Part shown: positions 56,921 to 64,000 of the stretch, one piece after another
How the letters are laid out: the number at the start of each line of letters is the position of its first letter
How positions within the stretch are numbered: the first letter of the stretch is position 1
NCBI RefSeq assembly: GCF_026262505.1
Contig: NC_067207.1
Coordinates: 26,752,082 to 26,816,081, forward strand
Length of the DNA: 64,000 nucleotides
Direction: 5' to 3'
Origin: Trichomonas vaginalis G3
Taxonomy: Eukaryota; Parabasalia; Trichomonadida; Trichomonadidae
Notes under the pieces: generated by a model
Told to the model about the DNA's origin: nothing
The model's input: the letters and a program-made list of their open reading frames with translations, nothing else
The model's database searches: none
Made by a program: the position numbers and the translations under genes

Positions 56921-58507
56921 TCAGAATATTTTTATATAATATAATCTTATGTTTTCAGGGTATGTAAAATCTTGACTATAATATTTATTTTTGTCATCTT
57001 CATAATAGTATACTATTCTCGTTTTTTCTATTGCATTATATCTTTTATATCTATAATAATCTAAATATAATGTTTGCTTTTTTGGGTCTACATGTGCGTC
57101 AACACCATAGTCATAATAATACGGTGCTGGAGCTACGTTAGACAATGTCATATCCGTCATTTCATAAACTCTTAAATATTTCTTTTGTTCGTCTCCATAT
57201 AAGTTTAAGTAGCAGTTGTTGTCTAATGGAACTTTAACTTGTGTGCCATTATTCTTTATATAGCCTACATACATTTCATTGTTATTTTTCGGAATGAGTT
57301 TATACCGTATACCATTTCTTAAGGACTGTACAAACTCCCATCTAAAATATTTGTTTTCTTCATTGACAGAAAAGTCGCCAACAATAGTTTCAATATTTTT
57401 TGTTCCAACTAAACTTTGGTATATTTCGTTAACAAATGATATATCTGCTTTCTTCCCTAACTCATCGTTAACATATTCCTTATCTGCCTTCTTTGCTAAC
57501 TCATCGTTAACATATTCCTTATCTGCTTTCTTTGCTAACTCATCGTTAACATATTCCTTATCTGCCTTCTTTGCTAACTCATCGTTAACATATTCCTTAT
57601 CTGCCTTCTTTGCTAACTCATCGTTAACATATTCCTTATCTGCTTTCTTTGCTAACTCATCGTTAACATATTCCTTATCTGCCTTCTTTGCTAACTCATC
57701 GTTAACATATTCCTTATCTGCTTTCTTCCCTAACTCATCGTTAACATATTCCTTATCTGCTTTCTTCCCTAACTCATCGTTAACATATTCCTTATCTGCT
57801 TTCTTCCCTAACTCATCGTTAACAAATGATATATCTGCTTTAAGGTCTAAACATTCTGAAACCCATCCTGTATCAGCTTTAGTTTTAAGAATCTTCGATG
57901 TCCGTTCATGATACCATTCAACCCTTTCTATAATTTCATTATCTTTTTCATTAACATATTCCTTATCTGCTTTCTTTGCTAACTCATCGTTAACATATTC
58001 CTTATCTGCCTTCTTTGCTAACTCATCGTTAACAAATGATATATCTGCTTTCTTTGCTAACTCATCGTTAACATATTCCTTATCTGCTTTCTTTGCTAAC
58101 TCATCGTTAACATATTCCTTATCTGCCTTCTTTGCTAACTCATCGTTAACATATTCCTTATCTGCTTTCTTCATTATGTCATTTAGGAAACCTTTTATGA
58201 ATTCCTCATTTAAATTAAATCTTCCAATCTTCAAAACTTTAGGAAATGCATTTAATGCGTAATATCTTTGTTCTTCTGGTGGAATTGATGTTATATCATC
58301 CGTTATTCCTTTAATTTTTGAATTCATAAATAAAATTTCTTTTATATTTGATATCACTGCACCACCTTTGCAAACGAATTCGAAATGGTCATTTTTCAAT
58401 ACTATCTCCAAATCTCCATATTTCAACATTTGCGTTTGTTCTGCCGTCTTTGAATTATATGCATATATGGCGTATGTAATGGTCTGTGGTTGCTGTTGTT
58501 TAATCAT
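56921..58507 (-). pseudogene. E3 fibre base and repeat shaft with extra domain
   Basis: A 528-residue frame from ATG 58,507 (MIKQQQPQTITYAIYAYNSK). The base (about 1-110) is nearly identical to E2. Then come two blocks of a 13-residue repeat, ADKEYVNDELAKK and variants ADISFVNDELGKK, around 16 copies against about four in E2. A conserved linker (VEWYHERTSKILKTKADTGW) splits the blocks. After the repeats comes a domain of about 170 residues rich in Y, K and N (VEEN-type text, NNGTQVKVPLDNNCYLNLYG) that is absent from E2. The shaft should be a trimeric coiled coil or helix. Confidence 0.85.
57470..58170. repeat. 39-bp minisatellite encoding the fibre shaft
   Basis: Tandem 39-bp units reading TTCTTTGCTAACTCATCGTT and AACATATTCCTTATCTGC, interrupted once by the linker at about 57,836-57,950. 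Units are nearly identical, so expansion and contraction by whole 13-residue units is easy. Confidence 0.95.
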
Positions 58508-58531
58508 TTATTACGATTTAAAAATAAATAT

Positions 58532-59269
58532 TTAATCTGTTATCTCATCAGCTATTTTTTCTATTTGAAATTGCCATAATATTTCATTCATAAATTCTAA
58601 ATCACAATCAAATAGGTCAGTTATTCTAAATTTAATATTTGATAAATCTTTTGAATGAAGAATAAATGAATTCCCGGATAATTGAAACGGATATGATAAA
58701 GAAAATATGTTTAAGTTGATGGATAAAATGTTTTGTATTGATGGGTAAGAGTTAGGGTCTAATGTTTGATGTGAAAATCTCATTGGGGTATTAACTTTAT
58801 CACATTTGATTAAAATGAAATTAGAACCAGTGTCAGAATACAAAACATCCCCAACATCTTTTTCAAAATTTAATATCCCCAACAATGAACGAAGACGAGG
58901 AGTACAAAATTTAATTTTCAGCGGAAATTTAATAAGGTTATTTATTTCATCAAGTTCAAAAAGTTTATCAGGTTTTGATTTAAAATTTTCTTCATACCAT
59001 ACGATAAATGATTCATTTAAATAACTTAAAATCATGTTAATATCCCATTTCGTTATCACATTATTTATATACATATCATACGTTTTTAGGTCTACGACCC
59101 CGCCGCTATGCGGCTCATGGTCATCTTTAATAAATGATATATAATCTGAAGGGTCTAAAAGAATGGGATTAAATTTACCACTCACAGAAACGAGAGTAAC
59201 ATTATAAATTCCGCTAACTGTTAAATTTAATTCACAGTTATTATTCGAAATAATATTGATAATTGACAT
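58532..59269 (-). CDS. putative minor capsid (penton-like) protein
   Basis: 245 residues from ATG 59,269 (MSIINIISNNNCELNLTVSG). Beta-rich. The C-terminal NIKFRITDLFDCDLEFMNEI LWQFQI stretch follows the 'hphRhhDhhsxxhxhxxxxhxhxhxI' pattern of Polinton/PLV minor capsid proteins, so I propose the pentamer-forming vertex protein. It lies immediately downstream of the fibre in gene order and next to the divergent small gene, which fits a vertex complex. A GC micro-palindrome is inserted in frame at about 59,089-59,120, absent from E2. Frame whole. Confidence 0.55.
   Translation of the reverse strand: MSIINIISNNNCELNLTVSGIYNVTLVSVSGKFNPILLDPSDYISFIKDDHEPHSGGVVDLKTYDMYINNVITKWDINMILSYLNESFIVWYEENFKSKPDKLFELDEINNLIKFPLKIKFCTPRLRSLLGILNFEKDVGDVLYSDTGSNFILIKCDKVNTPMRFSHQTLDPNSYPSIQNILSINLNIFSLSYPFQLSGNSFILHSKDLSNIKFRITDLFDCDLEFMNEILWQFQIEKIADEITD
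59089..59120. repeat. GC micro-palindrome inserted in the minor capsid gene
   Basis: GGTC-TAC-GACC followed by GCCGC-TAT-GCGGC. At this place E2 (19,268-19,280) has only a few bases. Read on the coding strand, AGCGGCGGGGTCGTAGACC matches the PolB insertion at 50,375-50,394, 18/20 bases. Confidence 0.85.
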
Positions 59270-59290
59270 TTTTTTATTACGATTAAAAAT

Positions 59291-59767
59291 ATGGTAAAGC
59301 GTTATTTTCCAGTGATAAATAAAACTAGAATAAGATTACCTCAAGAATTCATAAATTCAACGAATAAGAAATTCATTCATGTTATAAATTTTAGTGTTTT
59401 CAGAAAATATGAGTCGATGTCATATTCATCATCAGGTTATATTTCACTTCATTCAAATTTAGTTCAATCAAACCCATATAATGACCATTTCATAAGATTT
59501 TCAGATGGTATTAAAAATGTAATTGATAGATTAAAATATGAACAGATTGACAATATCGAATTTTTGGAATTTTGGTTTAAATATCCCGATGGAAAAAAGA
59601 TTGAAGTTAAAGATAAAGCTGATACTATAACAAAAACAATTACAATGACCGATCCGGATAGGGGAACAAAAAGAAATAAAACAAACGATAGAAACTGGTG
59701 AAAGGTCAATTATTATCGATTATGATTCAAAGGATTATTATTCGATAATGTTAATGCTTGAATATTA
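59291..59767 (+). pseudogene. small beta-rich virion-module gene (E3 copy)
   Basis: It begins MVKRYFPVINKTRIRLPQEF and includes NIEFLEFWFKYPDGKKIEV and SIIIDYDSKDYYSIML. The last part resembles the final strands of jelly-roll minor capsid proteins, so this is an alternative candidate for the penton. Divergent from the minor capsid gene by 21 bases. About one break. It carries the uninterrupted MULE target site near 59,720. Confidence 0.6.
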
Positions 59768-60466
59768 AATAGCCTTAACAAAGAATTTTTCAAGTGATAT
59801 TTTATATTCATCAACTATTTTATTATAAATATCATTATATGTTAAATGAAGTTCAGTTGTTGTTCCGTTCTTTGATATCTTAATTGTGCTAATATCCTTT
59901 ATAGGATTTATTTTTGCAACTGTTCCGCAGCATGAAACCTCATCATCTATGAAAAATTGAATCTTCACGTCTGAATCTTGAACATCACAAAGAATGGCGA
60001 TAATGTGAATTAATGATTCATAAGGTAAAATAATTAAACCGGATTGGTCAATTAAATTTATTATTGAATCATAATTATCAGTTATGATATCACGGTAAAT
60101 TTTCATTAATTCAGAATTAATGTCTATTTTATATGGCGCATTGCGACTGTAATCGTAGATTCCTGGGTTCTCGATGTTTGATGAAAGAGGTGGGGGGTAT
60201 GTTGGATAAGTGGGAATTTCAACAGGTTCTTTACCAGGTTCAGATAAAATGATTGGGTCTCCATTCTCACGGTTTTCTTCATTCTCCTCATTCTTCGGTA
60301 AGTCACGAGTTAATAAATTTGGTTGAGTTGCTGACCTTGTTAATTCAGGACTAACATTAACTTTAACATTTTGAATAATTCGTGATTTATCATCATTTAC
60401 GTTATAACCAACCGTAATCTCTGCTTTTGCGTTAGTGTTCTTTTGACTAGTGAAACGTCTTCTCAT
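59765..60466 (-). CDS. conserved Polinton virion-module protein (CCG family), E3
   Basis: 233 residues from ATG 60,466 (MRRRFTSQKNTNAKAEITVG). Polar N-terminus, proline linker with a 14-residue segment not in E2 (SSNIENPGIYDYSRNAPY), then the domain with DDEVSCCGTVAKINPIKD. It is also present in E1 (11,108-11,655), so it is a core gene across lineages. The family is unnamed to me. Whole. Confidence 0.7.
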   Translation of the reverse strand: MRRRFTSQKNTNAKAEITVGYNVNDDKSRIIQNVKVNVSPELTRSATQPNLLTRDLPKNEENEENRENGDPIILSEPGKEPVEIPTYPTYPPPLSSNIENPGIYDYSRNAPYKIDINSELMKIYRDIITDNYDSIINLIDQSGLIILPYESLIHIIAILCDVQDSDVKIQFFIDDEVSCCGTVAKINPIKDISTIKISKNGTTTELHLTYNDIYNKIVDEYKISLEKFFVKAI

Positions 60467-60498
60467 TTATATTCGAATAAAAAAATATATTTAAACTT

Positions 60499-61398
60499 TT
60501 ATTTTGCTGGAACTTTTGAATCTATTATTTCCTGTATTTGTTCATGAAGTTGATTTTTAGCATTTTCATCGAAATTAATAGACCGAATATATTCATTAAT
60601 TGCATTCTTATAATCATCTGATTTCTCAAATTTTCTTTTATCTGATTCCTTAACTAAATCATAAGTTAAACCTCGTTGCTGATATAATGGTTTCTTAATT
60701 AAATCTTTGAATGCTTGAGATAAAGCACCTGATGCAATTCTTGCTACTATAATTGGTTGGAATTGCTGTTTAAGTTCATCTTTAACATTTGCGAAAACTG
60801 GATCGAATAAAGCAACTTTAAAGAATTTCTTAGCTGGAATTTCAGGTCTTAAATTTGCATATTGACCATCAAACTGGTTAGAATATCGTGGTAATCCATC
60901 CGGTCCCTCTTCAATAGCATTTAATTCTTCATTGAAGTAAGAATATGGATTATGACGGTATGAATTAATTGGACCATTTTCACCTTCTCCAATGTATTGT
61001 TTAACAGCTTTTCCATTTTCATCAAATTGCATAGGATAATGTTCATTATATGCTTTACGTTTAGGATAATCCGTCATTGTTAATTTATACCCATTTATGA
61101 CTTTAATATTTCCTTGACCATCAGTAACGAAAACTTCATTTATTCCATCAGGTTTTCCATTTGGACCCGTAATGTCTGCTTCGTGTGCTTCCCAATTTGG
61201 TCCGTGACGTTTGGCATATGCTTGAGCTTCTGGTAATGTTAAAACGTTTCTCATTTGTTTAACATCCTTTTGAAGACCGGCAACAATGTGGACTAATTCT
61301 TTCATTCCGTCTGGAACTTTCATAGTTCTATTATATGCACCCTTTTTGTTTGTTCCTTGTTTTAATGGAACCTGTAGAAGATTTGCAATTTCTGTCAT
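60499..61398 (-). CDS. conserved 299-residue Polinton virion protein, unknown
   Basis: From ATG 61,398 ([20 protein letters not shown]). The middle has [20 protein letters not shown] and [20 protein letters not shown], an apparent beta module. The tail from residue 200 is helical ([20 protein letters not shown]). It lies between ATPase and CCG-family gene in both E2 and E3. Its conservation and place suggest a structural or assembly role, perhaps a portal- or cement-like protein, with no direct evidence. Whole. Confidence 0.65.
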   Translation of the reverse strand: MTEIANLLQVPLKQGTNKKGAYNRTMKVPDGMKELVHIVAGLQKDVKQMRNVLTLPEAQAYAKRHGPNWEAHEADITGPNGKPDGINEVFVTDGQGNIKVINGYKLTMTDYPKRKAYNEHYPMQFDENGKAVKQYIGEGENGPINSYRHNPYSYFNEELNAIEEGPDGLPRYSNQFDGQYANLRPEIPAKKFFKVALFDPVFANVKDELKQQFQPIIVARIASGALSQAFKDLIKKPLYQQRGLTYDLVKESDKRKFEKSDDYKNAINEYIRSINFDENAKNQLHEQIQEIIDSKVPAK

Positions 61399-61438
61399 GT
61401 TTAATTATAAATAAAAAATAAAAATTAATTATAAAAAG

Positions 61439-62266
61439 TTATTCGAATTTAATGGAACCTTTATTTAAATCAACTATTATTTTTCCATGTTCTCCTAATT
61501 GTTGATATTGTGTGTAAAGTTCATTAATGCTCATTGGTAAATTCACTTGATAAAGCATAACGTTCAACTGTTGACGACTAAAACCACTGAAAATGAAAAG
61601 GGTGGACAGGTTTGATTTAATGTTTGTGCTTAATGCTTTAAAGTATTGAACAGCCATGAAGAATGAACACTGAATGTGTCGACATTGAGTTAATAATTGA
61701 TTAAAATATGATTTCTCATTAGTTATTAGTTTTGATTTCACCGCATCATCTAGAAAAATGAGTGAATGCAAAAATTCTCTATCAAAATTTGAAATAGAAA
61801 GTGTTTCAAATAATTCATCCCGTTGTTTATCAATAATTTTATCCTCTAATCCTTGCTTCTTGATTGTATTATATAATTCTTTATACATTACAAAGTTTTT
61901 TAAATAATCTTCTGCTTCTTCTTGTGATAAATAAATAATTGGAATTTTGATTAAATGCTTTAAAGATTCAAATGTATCATCTGAAGGTGAACCTGAACGG
62001 TTGATATAAATTAACACATGTGAATAGGGTGAAGTGTTAGCAATAATGATAATTTGTTTTAATATCGTTAATGTTTTACCTTTATTTTGTTTACCAATTG
62101 CTGCAGTGATTGAATTTAAGTAACATTCAGAATATGGAATTTTCATTAATTTTTCCTTAGATAGAGCATTTCTATTATCACTCAATGCTTCATTAATCAT
62201 ATCATCTACGTATGTATTATATACTCCTGCTAATTCTTCATAAGGGGTGGATGAATTTAAATCCAT
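61439..62266 (-). CDS. Polinton packaging ATPase (FtsK/HerA, A32-like)
   Basis: 275 residues from ATG 62,266 (MDLNSSTPYEELAGVYNTYV). Walker A IGKQNKGKTLTILKQ (about residues 57-71), Walker B HSLIFLDDAVKS (about 167-178) and a sensor strand HIQCSFFMAVQYFKA. It drives DNA into preformed capsids. It lies between MCP and the 299-residue gene. Whole here, broken in E2. Confidence 0.9.
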   Translation of the reverse strand: MDLNSSTPYEELAGVYNTYVDDMINEALSDNRNALSKEKLMKIPYSECYLNSITAAIGKQNKGKTLTILKQIIIIANTSPYSHVLIYINRSGSPSDDTFESLKHLIKIPIIYLSQEEAEDYLKNFVMYKELYNTIKKQGLEDKIIDKQRDELFETLSISNFDREFLHSLIFLDDAVKSKLITNEKSYFNQLLTQCRHIQCSFFMAVQYFKALSTNIKSNLSTLFIFSGFSRQQLNVMLYQVNLPMSINELYTQYQQLGEHGKIIVDLNKGSIKFE

Positions 62267-62290
62267 TTAATCAAAAATAAATTTATAATT

Positions 62291-63928
62291 TTAAACATTT
62301 CTATTCATCAATATTTCATCATATGAACTTCTATACTGCGGTGGTGTACCTGTTGGATGATATTTCAAACCTTCATCCGGTGTCCATGTCCAATATGTAG
62401 TCCTAGTAAACCAAACCTGAGGAGGATTTGTCACTTTTGAACAGTAAGTGTCATTTTCACCCTGAATGATTGGATAAGCTTTCACTTGTACTGTAACTTG
62501 TGAGTTGAAAGTTTCTAATCCATCAAAGAATATACCCGCTCCATCACGTTGAACTGGAATAGTGCATAAGAATGAAGTTTGGTCTTTCCATGTTCTAGCT
62601 AATGGGTGCCATTCATCATTCAGTGGTCTAGTTAATGAGTCCTCGTATTCTTCTGTGCATTCATTCACTCCATCTAAATCAGAAGCTTGAAGCATACGTG
62701 TAAAGAATATGTCACCCACTGTGGTCATCGCTTGATCGGGGAAGTTTCTGGAATCTATAGTGACCTGAAGACCTCGAAGCATTGGATTTTCTAAAACCGT
62801 TCTTTGCATTGCATTCTTCGGAAATGTTAACACAACATCTGTAACATTATGAAGAGCGTATGAGAAATCTGAGCTAATACCTTCAGGAGTGATGCAACCT
62901 CCATTTAGTGAACGAACGTCAATATGTTGAGCTGGAATCATGAATGGATCTTCCTTACTAAATAAACGTGGTATTGCTTTAACTGATTCTTCAATTAAAC
63001 CGTATCCTGGTGTAATGCATTTATCCTCTAAAACTTCCATCTTTGTGCATGAAATAATAACGTCTTCAACTGTTGCGTCAGCAGATGTAGCGGCTAAGCT
63101 TGTAATTAATTTGGCAGGAAGTCCGATTTGTTGGAATTTGCGATCATATTTATAAACATGATTCATAATCTTTTCATAATTTTCATCAGTTATCTTTTCA
63201 TAAACGTAATTTTGTAAATCAGCAACTCTTAACGGGTCAACCTGACAAAATACTAAAGTATCCCTGAAAACATAATATTTAAGAATGATTTCACCAAATG
63301 ATTTAGGATAATCATCGAACGCCTGAAATGCTAACAAATCATTTACCGGAATAATCATATCAAAAGTGACATCAACTTCTTCATTTGCTTTCTTGAAAAC
63401 TTCTGAAGGGTCAATATATTTACCACATACTGAGTTATCATATTTTTGAACATTATTATATAACGAATGAACAAACTTTTTAACTTTCCTTTCTGATTTT
63501 GGTTTATATGTTGCAAATGCGAAAGATTCACGGGCGCAATCCATCTGAAGATAACCAGCATCACCTCTTTCGGTTTCTACTTCTAATTGCTTAAAGCTTT
63601 GATTTGATGATTTATAACCAACGAATAAACGCATGCATTTAAAAGCGGCATCACATGTGAAAGCTTTATTTGAAACTAGAGTTGCTTTAACTTTGCGTTT
63701 AATATATGTGTCACCTAATTGGTTCACATCATGAGCCGGATTTGTAATTCTTAAATGAGTTTGTTTATCATCAAAATATGGAGCATCAGAGTCATAGCAT
63801 GAACTTTCAAGTTCTCTATAATATCTTCTACCGTCATTCTTTGCGAATATTTCATTTATCTTTTCGAATGAATGAAATACATTTCCATTAATCGGTTTAG
63901 TGTTTGGCACTAAATAGTTAGTCGTCAT
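62291..63928 (-). CDS. Polinton major capsid protein (double jelly-roll)
   Basis: 545 residues from ATG 63,928 (MTTNYLVPNTKPINGNVFHS). Long beta-rich protein with VKATLVSNKAFTCDAAFKCM, TFDMIIPVNDLLAFQAFDDY and AIPRLFSKEDPFMIPAQHID, then PIQRDGAGIFFDGLETFNSQ-like text. Size and position between ATPase and the pVI-like gene fit the Polinton MCP. I do not see a diagnostic single motif, so the call is by size, order and composition. Whole. Confidence 0.75.
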   Translation of the reverse strand: MTTNYLVPNTKPINGNVFHSFEKINEIFAKNDGRRYYRELESSCYDSDAPYFDDKQTHLRITNPAHDVNQLGDTYIKRKVKATLVSNKAFTCDAAFKCMRLFVGYKSSNQSFKQLEVETERGDAGYLQMDCARESFAFATYKPKSERKVKKFVHSLYNNVQKYDNSVCGKYIDPSEVFKKANEEVDVTFDMIIPVNDLLAFQAFDDYPKSFGEIILKYYVFRDTLVFCQVDPLRVADLQNYVYEKITDENYEKIMNHVYKYDRKFQQIGLPAKLITSLAATSADATVEDVIISCTKMEVLEDKCITPGYGLIEESVKAIPRLFSKEDPFMIPAQHIDVRSLNGGCITPEGISSDFSYALHNVTDVVLTFPKNAMQRTVLENPMLRGLQVTIDSRNFPDQAMTTVGDIFFTRMLQASDLDGVNECTEEYEDSLTRPLNDEWHPLARTWKDQTSFLCTIPVQRDGAGIFFDGLETFNSQVTVQVKAYPIIQGENDTYCSKVTNPPQVWFTRTTYWTWTPDEGLKYHPTGTPPQYRSSYDEILMNRNV

Positions 63929-63959
63929 TTATTATTAAATAAAAAATCAAAATTAAAAG

Positions 63960-64000
63960 ATGAAAATGAATTTTTAATTTTAATGAAATAATCAACTATG
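63960..64000 (+). CDS. start of the E3 MAAG-family small gene, cut by the window end
   Basis: The last 40 bases repeat the E2 leader at 25,153-25,193 and end exactly at ATG, so the small amphipathic-protein gene follows outside the window. Confidence 0.7.

Larger units (their letters stand above)
47550..64000. mobile_element. Polinton/Maverick E3 (fossil, continues beyond the window)
   Basis: A Polinton with a terminal-repeat gene, an unknown large gene, PolB, RVE integrase, five or so small genes, fibre, minor capsid, conserved virion genes, ATPase and MCP. The left terminal repeat is inside the window; the right end is not. Most virion genes look whole and only about four breaks are evident. 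High identity with E2 suggests a recent insertion. No adenovirus-type protease is visible in the part seen. Confidence 0.92.

Noticed and set aside
57279-57911. 210-codon plus-strand frame through the fibre repeats
   Set aside because: Shadow of the 39-bp repeat, which is open in several frames.

Overview
The window looks like nuclear DNA of a parabasalid protist, most probably Trichomonas vaginalis. It is AT-rich, its host genes lack introns, and it carries DUF3447-type ankyrin genes, a Pmp-like surface protein family, a GT61-like glycosyltransferase and a mitochondrial/hydrogenosomal-type porin. It also carries a Tvmar1-like mariner, a MULE-like element and several Maverick/Polinton elements. 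The species call rests on recognition of families, not on a search.

Layout. (1) 1-3,900: a run of small, compact, mostly unrecognised genes in virus-like arrangement, with a 21-bp repeat array between two divergent genes. (2) About 4,200-13,448: an older Polinton (E1) with packaging ATPase, SF3-type helicase, jelly-roll minor capsid and major capsid genes. Many are broken, and a 1.3-kb mariner sits inside it. It runs into a 100-N assembly gap (13,449-13,548). (3) 13,549 to about 27,215: a second Polinton (E2) with an AEP primase/SF3 helicase, a KilA-N gene, a phage-like fibre, minor capsid, ATPase and major capsid genes. It also holds a 1,074-bp MULE-like insertion, a 250-bp tandem array of perfect hairpins, and a right terminal repeat. 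(4) About 27,215-47,550: host DNA with two Pmp-like fragments in inverted orientation around a broken ankyrin gene and a PH/RasGAP-like gene. Then follow a beta-barrel porin, a glycosyltransferase, a TBC RabGAP, a small MGICC protein and a 1,890-residue Furry/HEAT-like protein. (5) About 47,550 to the window end: a third Polinton (E3) with a terminal-repeat gene, protein-primed PolB carrying an HNH module, RVE integrase, small genes, a fibre with an expanded 13-residue repeat, and the same virion module as E2.

How they fit together. E2 and E3 share a nearly identical virion module (fibre, minor capsid, two conserved unknowns, ATPase, MCP). Their replication modules differ: PolB plus integrase in E3, primase-helicase plus KilA-N in E2, the latter in an inverted block. 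This suggests modular exchange.

The observations I rate highest are: the phage tail-tip-like fibre with HxH motifs and a variable repeat shaft; GC-rich micro-palindromes that recur inside unrelated Polinton genes and between them; the array of four different perfect hairpins; the HNH module inside PolB; and the replication-module swap. All Polinton statements describe fossil copies as they stand.
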